Origin: Pterois miles
Taxonomy: Eukaryota; Chordata; Actinopteri; Perciformes; Scorpaenidae
Direction: 5' to 3'
Length of the DNA: 64,000 nt
Assembly (NCBI GenBank): GCA_947000775.1
Contig: CAMQGK010000559.1
Location: 2,390,501 to 2,454,500, forward strand
A program made the position numbers and the translations under genes. Position 1 is the first letter of the stretch, and the number at the start of each line of letters is the position of its first letter. Below, piece by piece: positions 1 to 12,934 of the stretch. The notes under the pieces were generated by a model. The model did not search any database. It had not been told where the DNA came from and saw nothing but the letters and a program-made list of their open reading frames with translations.

Positions 1-57
1 AAGAGAGACAACAAGCTCGTCTGGACTGCCCCTCTGGACAAAAGGTTTGGGGATAGG

Positions 58-59
<2 letters not shown>

Positions 60-90
<31 letters not shown>
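60..90. repeat. (CA)n microsatellite
   Basis: Uninterrupted CA dinucleotides, about 15 units. Confidence 0.95.
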
Positions 91-94
<4 letters not shown>

Positions 95-256
95 AACACT
101 GATTTCCCAGGCACTCGGCTAGACAAGGAAGAGGCATACCTGTTTGTTTTCACACCAACTTCCAAACAAGGCCAAGCATGAGTGAATGTATGCACACATA
201 CTGGCTTTTTCTGTATGTATGTATAACCTGCATGAGTTTTTTTCTTGGTCTATACA

Positions 257-260
<4 letters not shown>

Positions 261-294
<34 letters not shown>

Positions 295-315
295 TGTGTG
301 TGTGGGTGGGTGGCT

Positions 316-387
<72 letters not shown>
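261..387. repeat. Compound (TG)n microsatellite
   Basis: Two TG tracts (261-290 and about 331-387) are separated by a GGGTGGGTGG-type interruption. They create false Cys-Val frames on the plus strand and His-Thr frames on the minus strand. Confidence 0.95.
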
Positions 388-391
<4 letters not shown>

Positions 392-1702
392 ATTTGGTCT
401 TCCACACTGGCTAGGCTTTGTTGAGTCTGCTGAGCTCCAGGAAATCTCCTGAGGCAGGGAGACAGATTTACACCCTTCCCCCTGAGAGGGCTTTACAGCC
501 TGGGACCCAGCAGAGCAATGGAAGGGCCAAGAGCGCCAAGTGAAGAGCAGGGTGATGAGACAGGAGAGAGAGGAGAGGAAAGAAGGGAAGGATAAAGGCA
601 GAGAGGACAGATGAAATATAGAGGAGATTCGGAGAAGGTGGGGGGAAAAACTGTGATATCGATGGAATGCAACATGGCTGCTATTAGTTGCCGCCCTTCG
701 CCTCCACTCACATGCAGCCTTTTTCTTGTATCTTGTGTCTCTCACTCTCAATTTATCCCTACTGCTCCTCACATGCATAGACACACATGCACAAAGAGGG
801 CCATAAATCTGCCACTGAGTGCTGCTGGGATAGAGACACCTAAGACAGGCCTATGCTGTGTTTGGAGAGAATGCAGATGTACCTGCCTCCAAGCACATCA
901 TCCTCTGTCCCTCTTCTTCTCCCTCGCTCTCCTCCTCGCCGCCCCTTCGTTTTATCCTCTCGATCTCTCTCCAGAGTTTTCTGTCTCGTGTTCTTAACCC
1001 CTTTCAACCTTAACTTGGCTCATCTCTCCTCCACTCCCTTCTGCCTTTGGTCTCACTTTAAGGACTGACGCGCTCCGACTTTTTTTTTTTTTTTTTGAAG
1101 GGGGGGACAAAATGCTCCCATGCCATTGTTGTGCGCCCGAGACCAGACCGAGCCAAAGGACGCACAATAGAGCGAACAGAAGGGGAGATATGGCTCACAC
1201 TATAGGCGGCACCTTGTGGGGGAATAATGGTAACAAATACAGGGTCTATGCAACCTGTTTGCTGCAGTTCCTCCGTCTAAGAGCCGGCATCCATCATTCA
1301 GTGACAGCTCTAACTACCTGCTGAGTGATACCTGATGTCCTCAGATGGGCTACATCACAGCTATCCACCTCTACATGATACGTCTGGGATAAAGGCAGAC
1401 AGGGACATCACAAAGGAAACAGGAAAAGTCTTGAGTAGGTTTCACGTTTGCCCATAATGTAGAGCGGTGACGGCAGGTGTAGGTTTTGAGGGGATCTATA
1501 AAAAGCATCTTTGTTTGTCAGACAGCATAATAACTATAACTATAGCTAATGTTTCAACCCATCTGTATCGGGCTGTGATGGCCTCCAGACACCTACACAC
1601 CCATACACATGCCCTCACATTCACAACAAAGCGGTAACACCTATGCATTGACATTATCACAACCTGGCCTCACAGCAAAAACAAGGCCTGAAACACACAC
1701 AC

Positions 1703-1707
<5 letters not shown>

Positions 1708-1779
<72 letters not shown>
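1708..1779. repeat. (CA)n microsatellite
   Basis: About 35 CA units, preceded by an interrupted CA stretch from 1691. Confidence 0.95.
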
Positions 1780-1780
<1 letters not shown>

Positions 1781-3018
1781 AACACAGGCCATCGAAACGG
1801 ACATGGCCTGCATGACCTGATTTACAGCGAAGTAAACGGTTTAAGCCGCACATCTCACTCCAACACCTAAACACCTGACAGGCCTCTCATAAATAAGGCT
1901 GGCCAGCGACTCCTACATAATTTACACCTTGGCTATCTCCTAAGCTAACATGTAACAGGTCTCCACTCCATATTTCACCACCCAGAGCTCGCCACTCACT
2001 GGAAAAGATAGACGTGCAAAAGTTAGTCCAGAAGAAGGGGGAAGGGGAACTTCAAAAGCTTAGGAGAAAGGTCTGGATTTTGGGATGTGGCGCAGGGATT
2101 GGAGTTATGTGAGCGTGCATGTGAATGACCCTGGCCTGGGGCGTAGCCTAGCCTAGCCTAGCCACAGCCCGGCTCAGATCAAGGCCCACAGCCAGGAGTT
2201 CCACTTCTACGTCTGCCATAAATCGTCCTGCCTTTGTCTGTTCTCTCTTTCACTGGCTGAAACTTATCCTCTTCCATTAAGAGTGATGGATCAGCACCTC
2301 TCAGGGCGTAAGAGACTCTGAGGTTACAGGTCCTTGCAAAGATTGTACTTTACACTGCAAATGTGAAAGAAATATATACACACAGGCATACTTCCACATA
2401 CGCCCCTAAACCAAAACAGGCAACATGAGACGAGAAATAAATTCAAAGGCAGGGGTGGGAGGTTGTTGGAGTTTGTTTGATGTTGAAATAATTTTGTAGC
2501 AGCTGATATGTATCTGCAATGGTAATTCTTGTGCGGACAATGATGTATCACTTTAATGTTCTGAGTTGCAGCCTTGTGGATTTTAATTGTCAGGTACCTC
2601 CCTTGGATTTAGCAGCATCTGTGCTCCCTCTGGTGGCTGCTCCTCGCCACGATCACTAGATATGTGTATTAATGGTTAAACCTACCAACTCTGTGTAACA
2701 ATAATAATTTACTATGACATACATTTATGTGCAGGTACTACATGCAATATCACATTAACAATTAAAATAACCAAAGAAAGCATTGGTTTACATTTATTGG
2801 TACTAACGCAGATATAAAAAAAGACGACTGTTAAAATTGCATGCACTGTCTTGCTATAAAGAGAAACAGAATACAAACCAAGTGTTTCTTCCCACCAAAA
2901 TATTTGGCTGTGACTGTAAAGACCGTTTTGCAACTGCATGAGAGTGATAACAGATTGGCAAGAGATTTGACAGAACTTTTCCACATGTTACAACAACGAC
3001 CGTGGATCAGCAGCTGTG

Positions 3019-3019
<1 letters not shown>

Positions 3020-3065
<46 letters not shown>

Positions 3066-3080
3066 TGTGTCTGTGTGTGG
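3020..3080. repeat. (GT)n microsatellite
   Basis: About 22 GT units followed by TCTGTG variants. Confidence 0.95.
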
Positions 3081-4200
3081 GTGTGTTTACTTTTAAACTG
3101 TGTAGCCATAACACCAAAGATGTGTTTTGCTGTTTTGTAAGTGTTAAATGGGGGTTGTTTGAAAGATTAATAGCTGTATTATCATGACAGAACACTTGAC
3201 ATGTCAAAAATATGTAGGCTCCTATTAATCAGACTATTTTCATCATGAAAATAAAGCAGACCTCGCCCACAAATGAGACCTCTGCAAAGTGCATTGAGTA
3301 GGGTGAATTAGCCTAATGTGGGACATTTTTTGCATTTCACATTGCAGGAATGTGTTTTGACATCAAGCCAACATATTAAATCTAAACCCAGTACCGCTCT
3401 GAAATCCCCAGGATGGACATATCAGAACTCTAATGCCAAGTTCAGACAAATCTTGATTTTCTAATGTGGGACGGTCATGAAAAGTCTGTTAAAAGGCCAA
3501 AAAATTATCATAATTAATGTAGAAAACACTCAAGGCTATATGTGCAATCCCATGATCAGTAATTTTACCACTCACAATGTTAATGCACTTACAAAACCAA
3601 GGTTTATGCGTGGATGTTGCATGGAGAATCAAATATGAATCAAGCAATAAGACTATAATAAATAAATAAAGACTATAAAAGTTTTGAAACATTTAGGCAT
3701 GATAGAAAGACATTAGATATGAATACTTTTATTGGCATTTATTTATTTCAGGAAGACCTACACCTACTGGAGCTTAGGTGTCCTACATTAGGAAGTGTCC
3801 CACTTTATAGCAACGCACTCTAGGCGGATTTGTGGCAAACTCAAAAACTGCAATCGCATTTGCCTTTTCGCTTTCAGTGCATACCAATGCAAATAACTCT
3901 AAATGTTGTGGACCAGCTTCAAACAGCAGACCCGCATGAATATTTCAATAAACAATATTATTTGAGGACTGCGTGTTGTTGTTGCTGCAGGCTGCAGCTG
4001 CAGGCCAGCTGTTGCCCTCTGGTGGTGAGAGAGAGGAGAACAGCAGCAGTGGGAGGATGTGAAGTCCATCAGCCAGCTAAAAGATTCACTACTGCTGCTT
4101 TCATCTGCTCGCTTCAATAGTGCCCCATCCCTTTTGTCCTGAATGAATCGTGTTTTTTTTTTATTTAGATTGTGTGTGTGTTGTGTGGTGGTTGTGTGTT

Positions 4201-4290
4201 GCGCATGCGCAGTGATCGGGTGAGCAGTGGCCTTTTGTCTAGGAATGCAGGCCTGGTGCGCTTGCGCGTTGCTCCGTCGGACAGCGGAGG
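4201..4290. promoter_or_regulatory. Candidate CpG-containing promoter with NRF1-type palindrome
   Basis: GCGCATGCGC at 4201-4210 is a perfect copy of the palindromic NRF1 consensus, which is common in housekeeping promoters. GC-rich sequence with several CpGs follows (GCGCTTGCGCG, CGTCGGACAGCGG). A plus-strand ATG at 4460 opens a frame ending in a splice donor. No TATA box is obvious. The palindrome and CpGs are visible; promoter activity and direction are inferred. Confidence 0.35.
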
Positions 4291-4459
4291 CACATAAAGC
4301 CTGGTAAATTGCACCAGGGCAATAAAATGGCAATAAAATGACAACAACAGTGCATTAATCCATCACCAGGGAGCGCTGAAGGTACTGTAAAGAGCTCTGG
4401 CTGGAGTCAGGAATGATTTCTAGGGTTTATCAGCTCAGCGGCTGCAGCGCCCGTTCAGG

Positions 4460-4895
4460 ATGCCAGGGGGCAGTGAGGAGCTGGGGAGGGCTGAGAGAGC
4501 GCTATCCTTCCCTGTGGACCAGGCTTATATTAATCTCACGCAGGTAGGAAACAGTAATAAAAAGATGCAGCAACTTTATATTGAATGGTCCAGCTTCTTT
4601 TAATTAGAAGACAGAATTAATAAAACGGAGGAAAGGAGCTTTGCAGGGGGTTGATGGAAATCCCCCGCTCTTATTTGGAGCAGTATTTTCCATAACATGT
4701 TCTCACAAGGAGGCAGAGTTTCCCAGTTACAGCAGCACCGCCCCTCCAGCATGCTGCCGCCTCCCCTCTGGCTCCTGGAGAAAGAGAGCTTTATTCAGGA
4801 GCACCTGGGTTTATATGGGGGGGGGTCAGAAGCAGCAGGTGATGGAAACTGCTGGCCCAGTAGGTTGGCTGTGGACAAGGGGTTCTGGCAAGATG
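4460..4895 (+). CDS. Candidate first two coding exons of an unrecognised gene
   Basis: I do not recognise this product. From the ATG at 4460 a frame of 28 codons (starting MPGGSEELGR, ending AYINLTQ) runs to a CAG|GTAGGA donor at 4544. A second exon can start after TTACAG at 4733 in the same phase. It encodes about 54 residues (including MLPPPLWLLEKESF) and ends at GATG|GTAAGT (4895). The frames join without a stop. A run of ten G at about 4816-4826 lies inside exon 2 and could hide a frameshift or sequencing error. No third exon in phase was found: the plausible acceptor before 5001 runs into a stop in this phase. It lies downstream of the NRF1-type site. Alternatives are a non-coding RNA exon or chance open frames. 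Confidence 0.22.
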
Positions 4896-6149
4896 GTAAG
4901 TGGGCCCAGTGGGCTACACTGCCATTTCCTGTTGCTCTACCCTTTTACTCTCTCTCTCTCTTTTTTTAAACTTTTTTTTTTTACCTTCCCTCTATCCCAG
5001 CCTGCCTTCATCTACTGCCCTGGCCTTCCTGCCAGACTCACTTGCACCAATAGGAAACAGATGAGTAAGTCTGAGGAGGCCGTGCTTTGCCCTGCAAGTC
5101 ATCAAGGCAGCACATCTGACATACATTTTCACATAGTTGGGCTTAAAATATACCTTTTAAAAATGTCATTTTGAAGAAATGCAGCCTTGCTAACCAAAAT
5201 TATCAAAGCTTTTTTTTTTCTTGGCCTGTTAACATCTTCATGAACGTTTCTTTTTTAAAAGCTGTTATTGATAATAACAATGAATAATAATAATAAAATA
5301 CATCCACAGAGCTTTTAGAAAAGCTAACAAAAATACATATATTATTATTATTTTGAAATTTGGCCGGTCTAAAATGTTTGTTTGTTCTCTCTCTGTGGAA
5401 GTTTTCTGACATTCAGTCAAAGAACGTATATTGCTAACAGTTCCACTGCAACATCAGCGTCCAGCAGCAGAGCTTGGTGTCCGCCATTTTGGACTGAAAG
5501 CGACTACCAGACACCAGTAAAAGATCTGCCTAAATCTGCCTTGTCTCTTTGCTTCTATAGTATTTGGTGTGGTTCCCACTTCTAACAAGGCTTGTGAGCC
5601 AGTAGTATAACAATGTTGGTGTCATGTGGTATCTCTGTGTGATCCGGTTGCCAGTTAGTGTGGAAAAAAATGGATAAATGTTTGATATCAATAGCACCTT
5701 TAACAAGATTGATGCCTAATGGTGAAACCATTCTGTTCAGGTTTCAGTTTCAAGCAGTGGTTGGCTGGCTCACCACTGACAGTCTGAGTTTTTTTTTAAG
5801 AGCAGCCTACTTCACTGCTGACATGAAAACAAATTTCAGCTTGCACACAGAATAACCTTTTAGACAGAATCTGTGGTGTAAACAATTAGACCTCCTCTCC
5901 GCAGATAAAACCACCAGCCGCTTTGCTGTCAGCTATTCCAGCGCTCTAAATTGAACCAGGTGTGTACATGCCGCAGTGGAGAGGTCAAAAGTGGAAACAC
6001 ATGATCCACCCTTTCTTCTTCTTCTTCATCCCGCTCTTCTTCCTCCAATAACCGATCTGTGTTAAAAATGGACCATTAAACCTTCCAACAATACTTATGT
6101 CATGTGTGGTTTGGTTCATGGCAAACAGATTTCAAACCAGGCAACACAG
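4896..6149. other. No gene recognised
   Basis: Mixed intergenic or intronic DNA. The segment at about 5480-5700 resembles 49390-49600 (shared phrases such as TCTAA-AAGGCTT-TGAGCCA-TAGTA and GTATCTCTG), so both probably derive from one dispersed element. A pyrimidine-rich tract precedes 5001. Confidence 0.45.
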
Positions 6150-6153
6150 TTAA

Positions 6154-6693
6154 AGGTCCCATATTGTAAAAAGTGAGATTTTCTCGGCTTTAATATTATA
6201 AAACAAGTTGAAGTGCTATATAAATACTGGGAAGGTATAAAAGACCTCAATCCACAGAGAAATACACACAGCCCATATTCAGAAACAGAAATTTCTGTCC
6301 ATATGTGATCACAAATCTACAACATATGGACCATTTCACAGTTTCAAATGTAAATAATCTAAATGTGTCCCAGTTATTTCATTTATTATGCATACTGTAA
6401 TATTTCACTGGAAATAATATACAAGGTTTCACATACTAAAATATTTCACATATTGTTTTAAGCATACTAAATAGCATGTTGGTGTGTGAATGATATCAGC
6501 TGACAGGAAGTACACATGGACCAAACTGTTGCCTATAAAGTCTGTTGCAATTCTGTTAAATGTACAAAATGGAGCATTTCAGACGGAGGGTAACTACAGG
6601 AATATTCAGACAGACAGTATGAGGAAAATAAAGTTGTCTTTATTAACATTACGGTATGTAAACATGGTAGAAAATTAGCACAATGTGGGACCT
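6154..6693. mobile_element. 540-bp MITE with 14-bp terminal inverted repeats flanked by TTAA
   Basis: The left end AGGTCCCATATTGT and the right end ACAATGTGGGACCT are inverted repeats with one mismatch. TTAA lies immediately outside on both sides (6150-6153 and 6694-6697). The interior is AT-rich and non-coding. TTAA flanks suggest a piggyBac-type target duplication, but the repeat is itself palindromic with the flank, so other superfamilies are possible. The terminal sequence resembles a MITE class widespread in teleosts. Confidence 0.7.
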
Positions 6694-6699
6694 TTAAAT

Positions 6700-9600
6700 C
6701 AGAAAAGAAAGGGAATTAGACAATGTGAAAATGGACAGTCAGGTAAAGTGGGGGACAGACAGCAGCAGAGAGCATGGGAACAGACGTAGGAGGTGTGGAA
6801 AGACATCTGTTTGGTCTGCTCTGCCTCCCGGATTCTCTCACGTTTACTGGACCTCTGTCACACTGCTTTGCCTCCGTTTATTCCTGGCCAACATTCGAGA
6901 TGAAGGACTCCGTGTTTAGACATGAGCTGTTTGGATAAATTGGCTCATGTGCGTTACGGATCCTGTAAGTAAAAGCCTGTATCACTCCCGCGCCCTCAGA
7001 AGTATGACACCTCAGACACTTTATATTTCACCGAGATTCCACCATGAATCAGCGCGCAGCCCATCCTCCTCTGTTTCACTAACTTTTATTACAAATGTGT
7101 TTACTGCTAATCAGTGTAATGGACTAGACTGTGAGCACTTGAATGTGTGTTTAACGTATATATCCTGCGGGCCTCGGGACATGACAGGGCCCTTACAAGG
7201 ATGGTGGTTGTAATATTGAATTATAAAACCTATTCGAGAACCTGTCAAGAGCCCCTTTATCCAGTGTGGAGTAACATCTTCTTTTATGTGTTTGATTTGT
7301 TATGCAACGTGGGCTTTATAAAGTATTTATCAAGGCTTTATAAGCCACTAAAATGATAATCAGTCCAGGAGCCACCTCAAGCAGCGTGTTGTTGAAAGCG
7401 CTCTATTCTGAGGCCGGGGCAAGCCTCGCAGCATGTTCAGTTCTGCCAGAGCTATTCCTCGTGGATCACTTAATATGAACTTCAACATCTCCTGTTGAAA
7501 TGAATACCACTGCAGAAAATCCCAGGGATTTCATGGCCTCTCTGAACTCTAATCCTTAATGGAAATAGAAAGGACTGAAACTTTATGTTCATTTGACATC
7601 CTACGATTAAAATATAAGATGTGTGGAGTTCTGGAGACAGATGTGATTTTTTTTCTCCAGTACTCGGCCAAAAAGGGCCTGTGGCAGCTGGACTCTTCTC
7701 GCTCAGCTATAAGCCTCGCATACTGGACCTCAAGCGTGTAATACTTCACGTTCACATACAATGTAACATTAGATAGTTTATGGCGCTGTATTATGTCGAG
7801 GCTGGCTATATGGCTCGGAGCAGGAGAACCTTGTGGTCAGCGGCGGGTCAAAGACTGTCAAGGCTCAGGGCTGGCAGAGAGCCAGCCTCTGTACGTGTCT
7901 GCTCTGAATGTTAATGGATTAACGCTCGCCACACATACAGCTCGACTGGGAAACTCAAGATGACTTTTAACGTGAAAGGCCGACAATAAGTCGCCATCAT
8001 AAATTCAGGGACACATGCTGTCTGTAGCTACGCGGCAGTCAGGCGTGTTTCCTTCGGGAGTCCAGGGGCAGAGGGACTGTGTGATGGAGAATGGGGGAGC
8101 AGGTGGGCTCTGCGTTGGCTGACCTTGCCTCTCCCACAAGATATGATCAGAGCACACTGGCAGCTGTGGCCTTGCCTAAGTTACACACAAGGTATCATGT
8201 AGAGCAGGTACACCAATACAGTTTCCATCAACAGGCCGCTGCAATCATCCCAACAACACCCCAGTACTGACGCTTTGTCAGACCCCTATGCGCCGCCTTT
8301 CGGCAGCAGGTAAACTCCTGCTTAATGTAGTGAATTAAATAAAATCACCTGCTTAGCATCTCCCCTCCTGCACGCTCTGTGTGCCTTACTGTTTAAACTA
8401 CACCACCATAACACTAATACTGACCCAGATGGGCTTACTTTGTAGTTAACGCCTGGTGCGTCTCATACCGACGCTAAAGGGTGCCTTGTGCAGCAGTATC
8501 TAAAGCCGACAGCCGTGACAAAGCTTCTGTATTTGACACCCTGGGAATGACACCCAGTGCAATTTCCATTGACAGACTATACTATAACTTCACCCTCATT
8601 CATTTTGTAACATCTTGTAGTCTGTATACAGTGTTTTAAACTCAGAGCCTGCTGATTTAGCCTTTCCCACCACCAAGAAAAGCCCATTCTGATGCATATG
8701 TTTTTGCTCTCAATGGCTTTAACGAGTAACTTAGGCTTGTCTAATGTGAATTTCCACATGGCAAAGAGAGCAGCAGTTGTAGTGCTCAGACACTGTGCAG
8801 CGACAGCCCCAATCACTATGTGTAATTTAGCAGCAGGGGGACAATGAGCTAATCTTGCAGGGGAGCATATACTCCCAATTTAAAATCAATCAAGATGTGT
8901 TTTTTATTTTAAAGACCTCCTCTTGAGCTGTGCTGTAAATAAGAGCGAGGTTTGAAGCGCACATGTTGTCTGCCTGCGTGGGGGGTCATTTTAAATCCAC
9001 TGATGGATTTGCAGCACATTTCACTGCAAAGTTTCACACACATTTTGACACTAATATGCCCCATTTTTCCTAATCATTTTTGCTGCAGCACTGCGAGTAA
9101 TTAGGTATAATTATGTCAGGGGATGATTTCTAGCCATTTACTGAAGAAGTGACTTACAAGCAATCATTAGCAGCAGCAGCAGCAGCAGCATGGTTTTAAA
9201 TACTTGAAAGAAAAACAAGTGACATGCAGGGACAGAAAAGTTATGGTGTTGGAATTTGTAATCCAATTATCTTATTCTATAGTGAATAAAACACTGTGCT
9301 GGTGGTTTCCTATGATTTTCTGTCTCCAGCTACCGAGGACTTAGTTAATGCTTTCAGTCTTTCCCACTCACTCTTCCTCTCTGCAAATTAATTTATGGTC
9401 TAATTACAGGACAAGCCTCCAGATATGAAGGAACACAAATCACTGGTCCTTACCAGATGGCAGAAAAACGGCACAGGATAATTGAAAATCTAGAAGTGGA
9501 TCAATATTTAGAAGCCCAAGGTTACACAGAGTATGACAATACTATTAACATGGAAATATGATGCATTACATCCACAGGCAAATTGGTGTTATTTGATGGT

Positions 9601-11383
9601 GAATGAGGGCTGACTGAAATGCTTCTCAATAACAAAGCGCTTTATCACAGGTTAACCCCTCCCATGCACCCCTACATTATTAAAAATGTACCGCTGCAGT
9701 CTCATGTGCATGCCAACAGCCATATGTGCACACTTAGATACATGCATACTGTTGACCAGTGGTGTGTGGATCAGGTCTGGAGGTCCCCTTTCTGCCAAAA
9801 TGTACAATGAAGGCTCCGAGCCCCACCACAGACTACCTCTGGCCCACCCCACCCTCCTCTAGCATTTACCTCTGGCCTGTTAAAAATGATATCAGCTCAT
9901 GGAGGGCAAGCATTAGCATTTGCATTTTATTGGAAGCACAGAGATTTAGAGCAGAGGATATATCAGCTCTGAGCAGACAGAATTAGTTAACAATGCATTA
10001 CCTGCCTTTTATGGCAGCTATAACTCTTTCCCCTGGTGGGGAGAGGAAGATGAAGGGAGGAGGGGGGGGGGGGGGGTGAAGGGGAAACAGCCAGCAGAGG
10101 CTTGGCTGCAGGGGAGAGCAGTGGCGCAGTAGAAGGGGCATTTAGAACGAAGAAGCTCCGTCTATGGGGCTTTACTGCACATTAAATGTGATAGCCACCC
10201 AAATTAGAGCATCACGTCGCAATCACCTTCACACAGATCAGTGCACCGTGCGGAGAAACGATGCGCCAGTCATCACAGCAGACTTTTTTTTATATATCTG
10301 GTTGCAACAAGAAAAAATGGAGACACAGCTGTTGGGCAGCTGTGCCTGCATGATCACAGCACAGCAAAGGCCACTTCAAATTACATCGGCCCCTGTGATG
10401 CTCATGACTTACAACACTTTTAGAGCCATTTTTCACAGTTTCTCTGGGACACTAACTGAACACTACAAATCTTTTTTTCTCTCCTTTCATATACAAGATA
10501 ATAGCACTTTGTGCCATGCGTTTGGTGTTATCTATATGAGTGCACATTTATTTGTTTTCCTGTTTTAGTGGTATCCTTGAACAAGCTGTGTAACACTGAT
10601 GAGGCCCACTGCAGCAGTCCCTTCTCTCGCCACAGCTCCCCTGACACTCATTTGGTGTAATGTGCTGCAAGACGACCCACCTCTGCCTTGGGCAGCACCC
10701 AGAGGAACTTATTTGCACCAGAAGTTACTGGTACAGAAGGGACAATAGGTTTGAAGTGCAGGGAGGCTGCTGCGCATAAATGATAAATAAATAAATTTAT
10801 GCTAAAATTGGGGCTATATTTTAACACAGTCCCCATTGAGACAAAGAACATACTCTGCAAGACACAAAAAAATCAGTATTATTGTTTCCAATTAAAAAAT
10901 ACTACAAGTTACACCAAAACATTATAGATTTATAGGCTTTTCAAAATCTAAAATTAATTCTTCAGTGCCGCATGTGTGCTAAAACACTCACAGCACAGAC
11001 AGCTCCTTATTGACTCTGCCACACATACAGTACATGCTACACTACATATTTCTCGCATGAGGCTGGAATCATATTTTCCTCATTTAGATTTTTAGCTTCG
11101 ATGAAGCTTCACTCTGCACGTCTGAACTGCATCTGTATTTGCCACACACATCACACAGGCAGAGCTCCCATGAGTGCCACTGTGGCTTTCCCAACCAAAC
11201 CTACTGGCCTGGGTTTGTCAGCAGACAGCTCCAGGCTCCATAAAACAGCCTGCTGCTCGCTCCCTTTGCCCAGCTTAATGGTCCCAGGGGCTGGAAATTT
11301 ACTAGTGACCTTTGCATTCCATTTGGAGTGTAAAAGCCTTTTTTGCTAGGAAAATTCCATCACTTTAGACGTAGCTGAGCAGC

Positions 11384-11385
<2 letters not shown>
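6700..11385. other. No gene recognised; possible conserved non-coding blocks
   Basis: No open frame here has convincing coding character or paired splice sites. The stretch at about 9080-9430 has several homeodomain-type TAATTA/TAATTR cores (AGTAATTAGGTATAATTA, AAATTAATTTATG, GTCTAATTACAGG) and an (AGC)n run at 9169-9190. Conservation could not be tested. Confidence 0.4.
10060..10082. repeat. Poly-G / G-rich run
   Basis: GGAGG followed by about 16 consecutive G. Possible homopolymer length error. Confidence 0.8.

Positions 11386-11434
<49 letters not shown>
11386..11434. repeat. (GT)n microsatellite
   Basis: About 24 uninterrupted GT units. Confidence 0.95.
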
Positions 11435-11435
<1 letters not shown>

Positions 11436-11799
11436 ACGATAAAAGGCAACAAGAAAGAAAAAGAGGGTGGCGAGAGAAGAACAAGGATTAGACTCAACCT
11501 CCACTGTAGTTTATTACTGATATTGCTTTAGGTCCCCATTGCAATGACACTTGTCTATTTATTATATTAAACAACTAATTTCCTGTTTTTGTCATGGTGG
11601 CCAGATAGTGACAGAATTTTGAGCTTTTAGTGCTTTTGCTGCCTCCTTTCGTATCCGTTGAGTCCCTTTTAAGTCGAGAAAAAGAAAACAATATATAACA
11701 CAGCGTTGCACATACTAAGTATTTGGTTTGTTATTCAAGCTATGTGGTGCTTACAGTGGTTGCATTTTTTTATGGCTGCATCATTACATCAAACGGAAG

Positions 11800-11935
11800 T
11801 GGGGTACCTCAGTGGCCTGCGGGCTTTAAAATGGGAGGCACGCCATGCATGAACCATAATGTTCTCGCATCCGGCCTGGGACCTTCGTTGCGTGCCATTC
11901 TCAATCTCTTCCTCTCTCCCCTCATTTCTGTGGAT
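11800..11935 (+). repeat. tRNA-derived SINE-like fragment
   Basis: The order of short phrases (GTACCTCAGTGG, GGAGGCACGCCATGCATGAA, then CATCCGGCCTGGGACCTTCG and TTGCGTGCCATTCTC) resembles teleost tRNA-derived SINEs, with an A-box/B-box-like head and a conserved CGGCCTGGGACC body. The family name cannot be set without a repeat library. Confidence 0.45.
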
Positions 11936-12039
11936 CACTGTCTGTTCATATTTAAGACTTTGTATCAGTGAATTGTTTTGATATTGACCTATTTGTGCAT
12001 GATAGCTGTTTTTGTGCTGCATACAAACTGCATATCATG

Positions 12040-12186
12040 CTTGTTCTCTCGTGGTGTGTAACTGCTGTATTTATCTGCTTGTATTGTTTGTTTTGTTGTT
12101 GTAACAATATCTATGCTGCCGTCTTGGCCAAGTCACTCTTGGAAAAATGAGAATGAGTTTTTTCACCAGATCAAATAAAGGATGTG
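12040..12186 (+). repeat. LINE 3'-end-like fragment
   Basis: TGCCGTCTTGGCCAAGTCAC, a CTTGGAAAAATGAGAATGAG stretch and TCAAATAAAGG follow the pattern of a common teleost non-LTR retrotransposon 3' end (CTTGGCCAGG...CTTGAAAAAGAGAT...AAATAAAGG). Recognised from pattern memory only. Confidence 0.45.
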
Positions 12187-12934
12187 TTTGTGCTTTATTT
12201 TAGTCACATCTCAGCCTGACATACTGTACCCGGTATCTCTAGAAAGTAGAATAGAGTCCACTAGAATGTAAAATAAAGTGTGACGCTTAATGATGACGAG
12301 TTTAAGGACCTACAGGTGTGTTCAGCAGATGTTAATAGTGACTCAGAAGCCTATTGACGTCCTGAAGAAAGCTGTGATGATTTGCAGCAAACACATGAAT
12401 CCATACCCCTCTAAAAGATGTATAATTACATATAAAGGCTGTTTAGAAAAGATTAATTCCTGAGTTGTAGTAGTTTAAGTGTTTGAACCGTGAATGACTT
12501 GCATAAAAATGCAGCTCTGACTTATTGTGATTTGCATTGGTGCTGTTCAACGGCGCCATCTGCTGGTGAAAGCAGCTGATGCCTGAAGTTGAAAGATTTT
12601 CCTCAACAAAGGAAACATAAAAAGGTCTCATTTCGACAGAGGCCACATTAAACAGCTTTGGTCTCTTGATATTTGTGACTTTATAGGTTTTCATTATACC
12701 CCCAGGACATGTCGGTATTTTTCCCTCTTGATATTAGGAAATGTCTTGATGTTGAGCTATGGTTTATTGTAGTTTATTTAATAATCATTTCATCCGCAAA
12801 AATTCCCATTAAATGAGCCATATTTACTTTTTTAACTTCCTGGCTCCTGGGCATTTAATTACTCCTGGGGTGTAGGTTTAAATTTGAGTAACTTATTCCA
12901 TTCACATTCTAAAATAAAAACCAACTGACAGCAA
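12187..12934. other. Intergenic, downstream of cbx5
   Basis: Nothing coding is visible. It lies between the LINE-like fragment and the cbx5 polyadenylation signal. Confidence 0.5.

Larger units (their letters stand above)
1..4200. other. Gene-poor stretch with dinucleotide microsatellites
   Basis: I see no supportable gene here. Apparent open frames at 119-784, 1609-1874 and 2831-3207 are translations of CA/GT repeats (His-Thr or Cys-Val alternation). The rest is moderate-complexity DNA without convincing paired splice sites. A short run of CCTAG pentamers lies at about 2141-2161. Confidence 0.6.

Noticed and set aside
119..784. 221-residue minus-strand open frame
   Set aside because: Its core is a His-Thr repeat from a (GT)n microsatellite; no domain or splice support.
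4641..5174. 177-residue plus-strand frame
   Set aside because: It runs through intron-like pyrimidine tracts (TCTCTCTC...TTTTTT) and overlaps the candidate exon in another frame; no family similarity.
9619..9986. Overlapping short frames on both strands
   Set aside because: No domain, no paired splice sites, and strand symmetry expected by chance.
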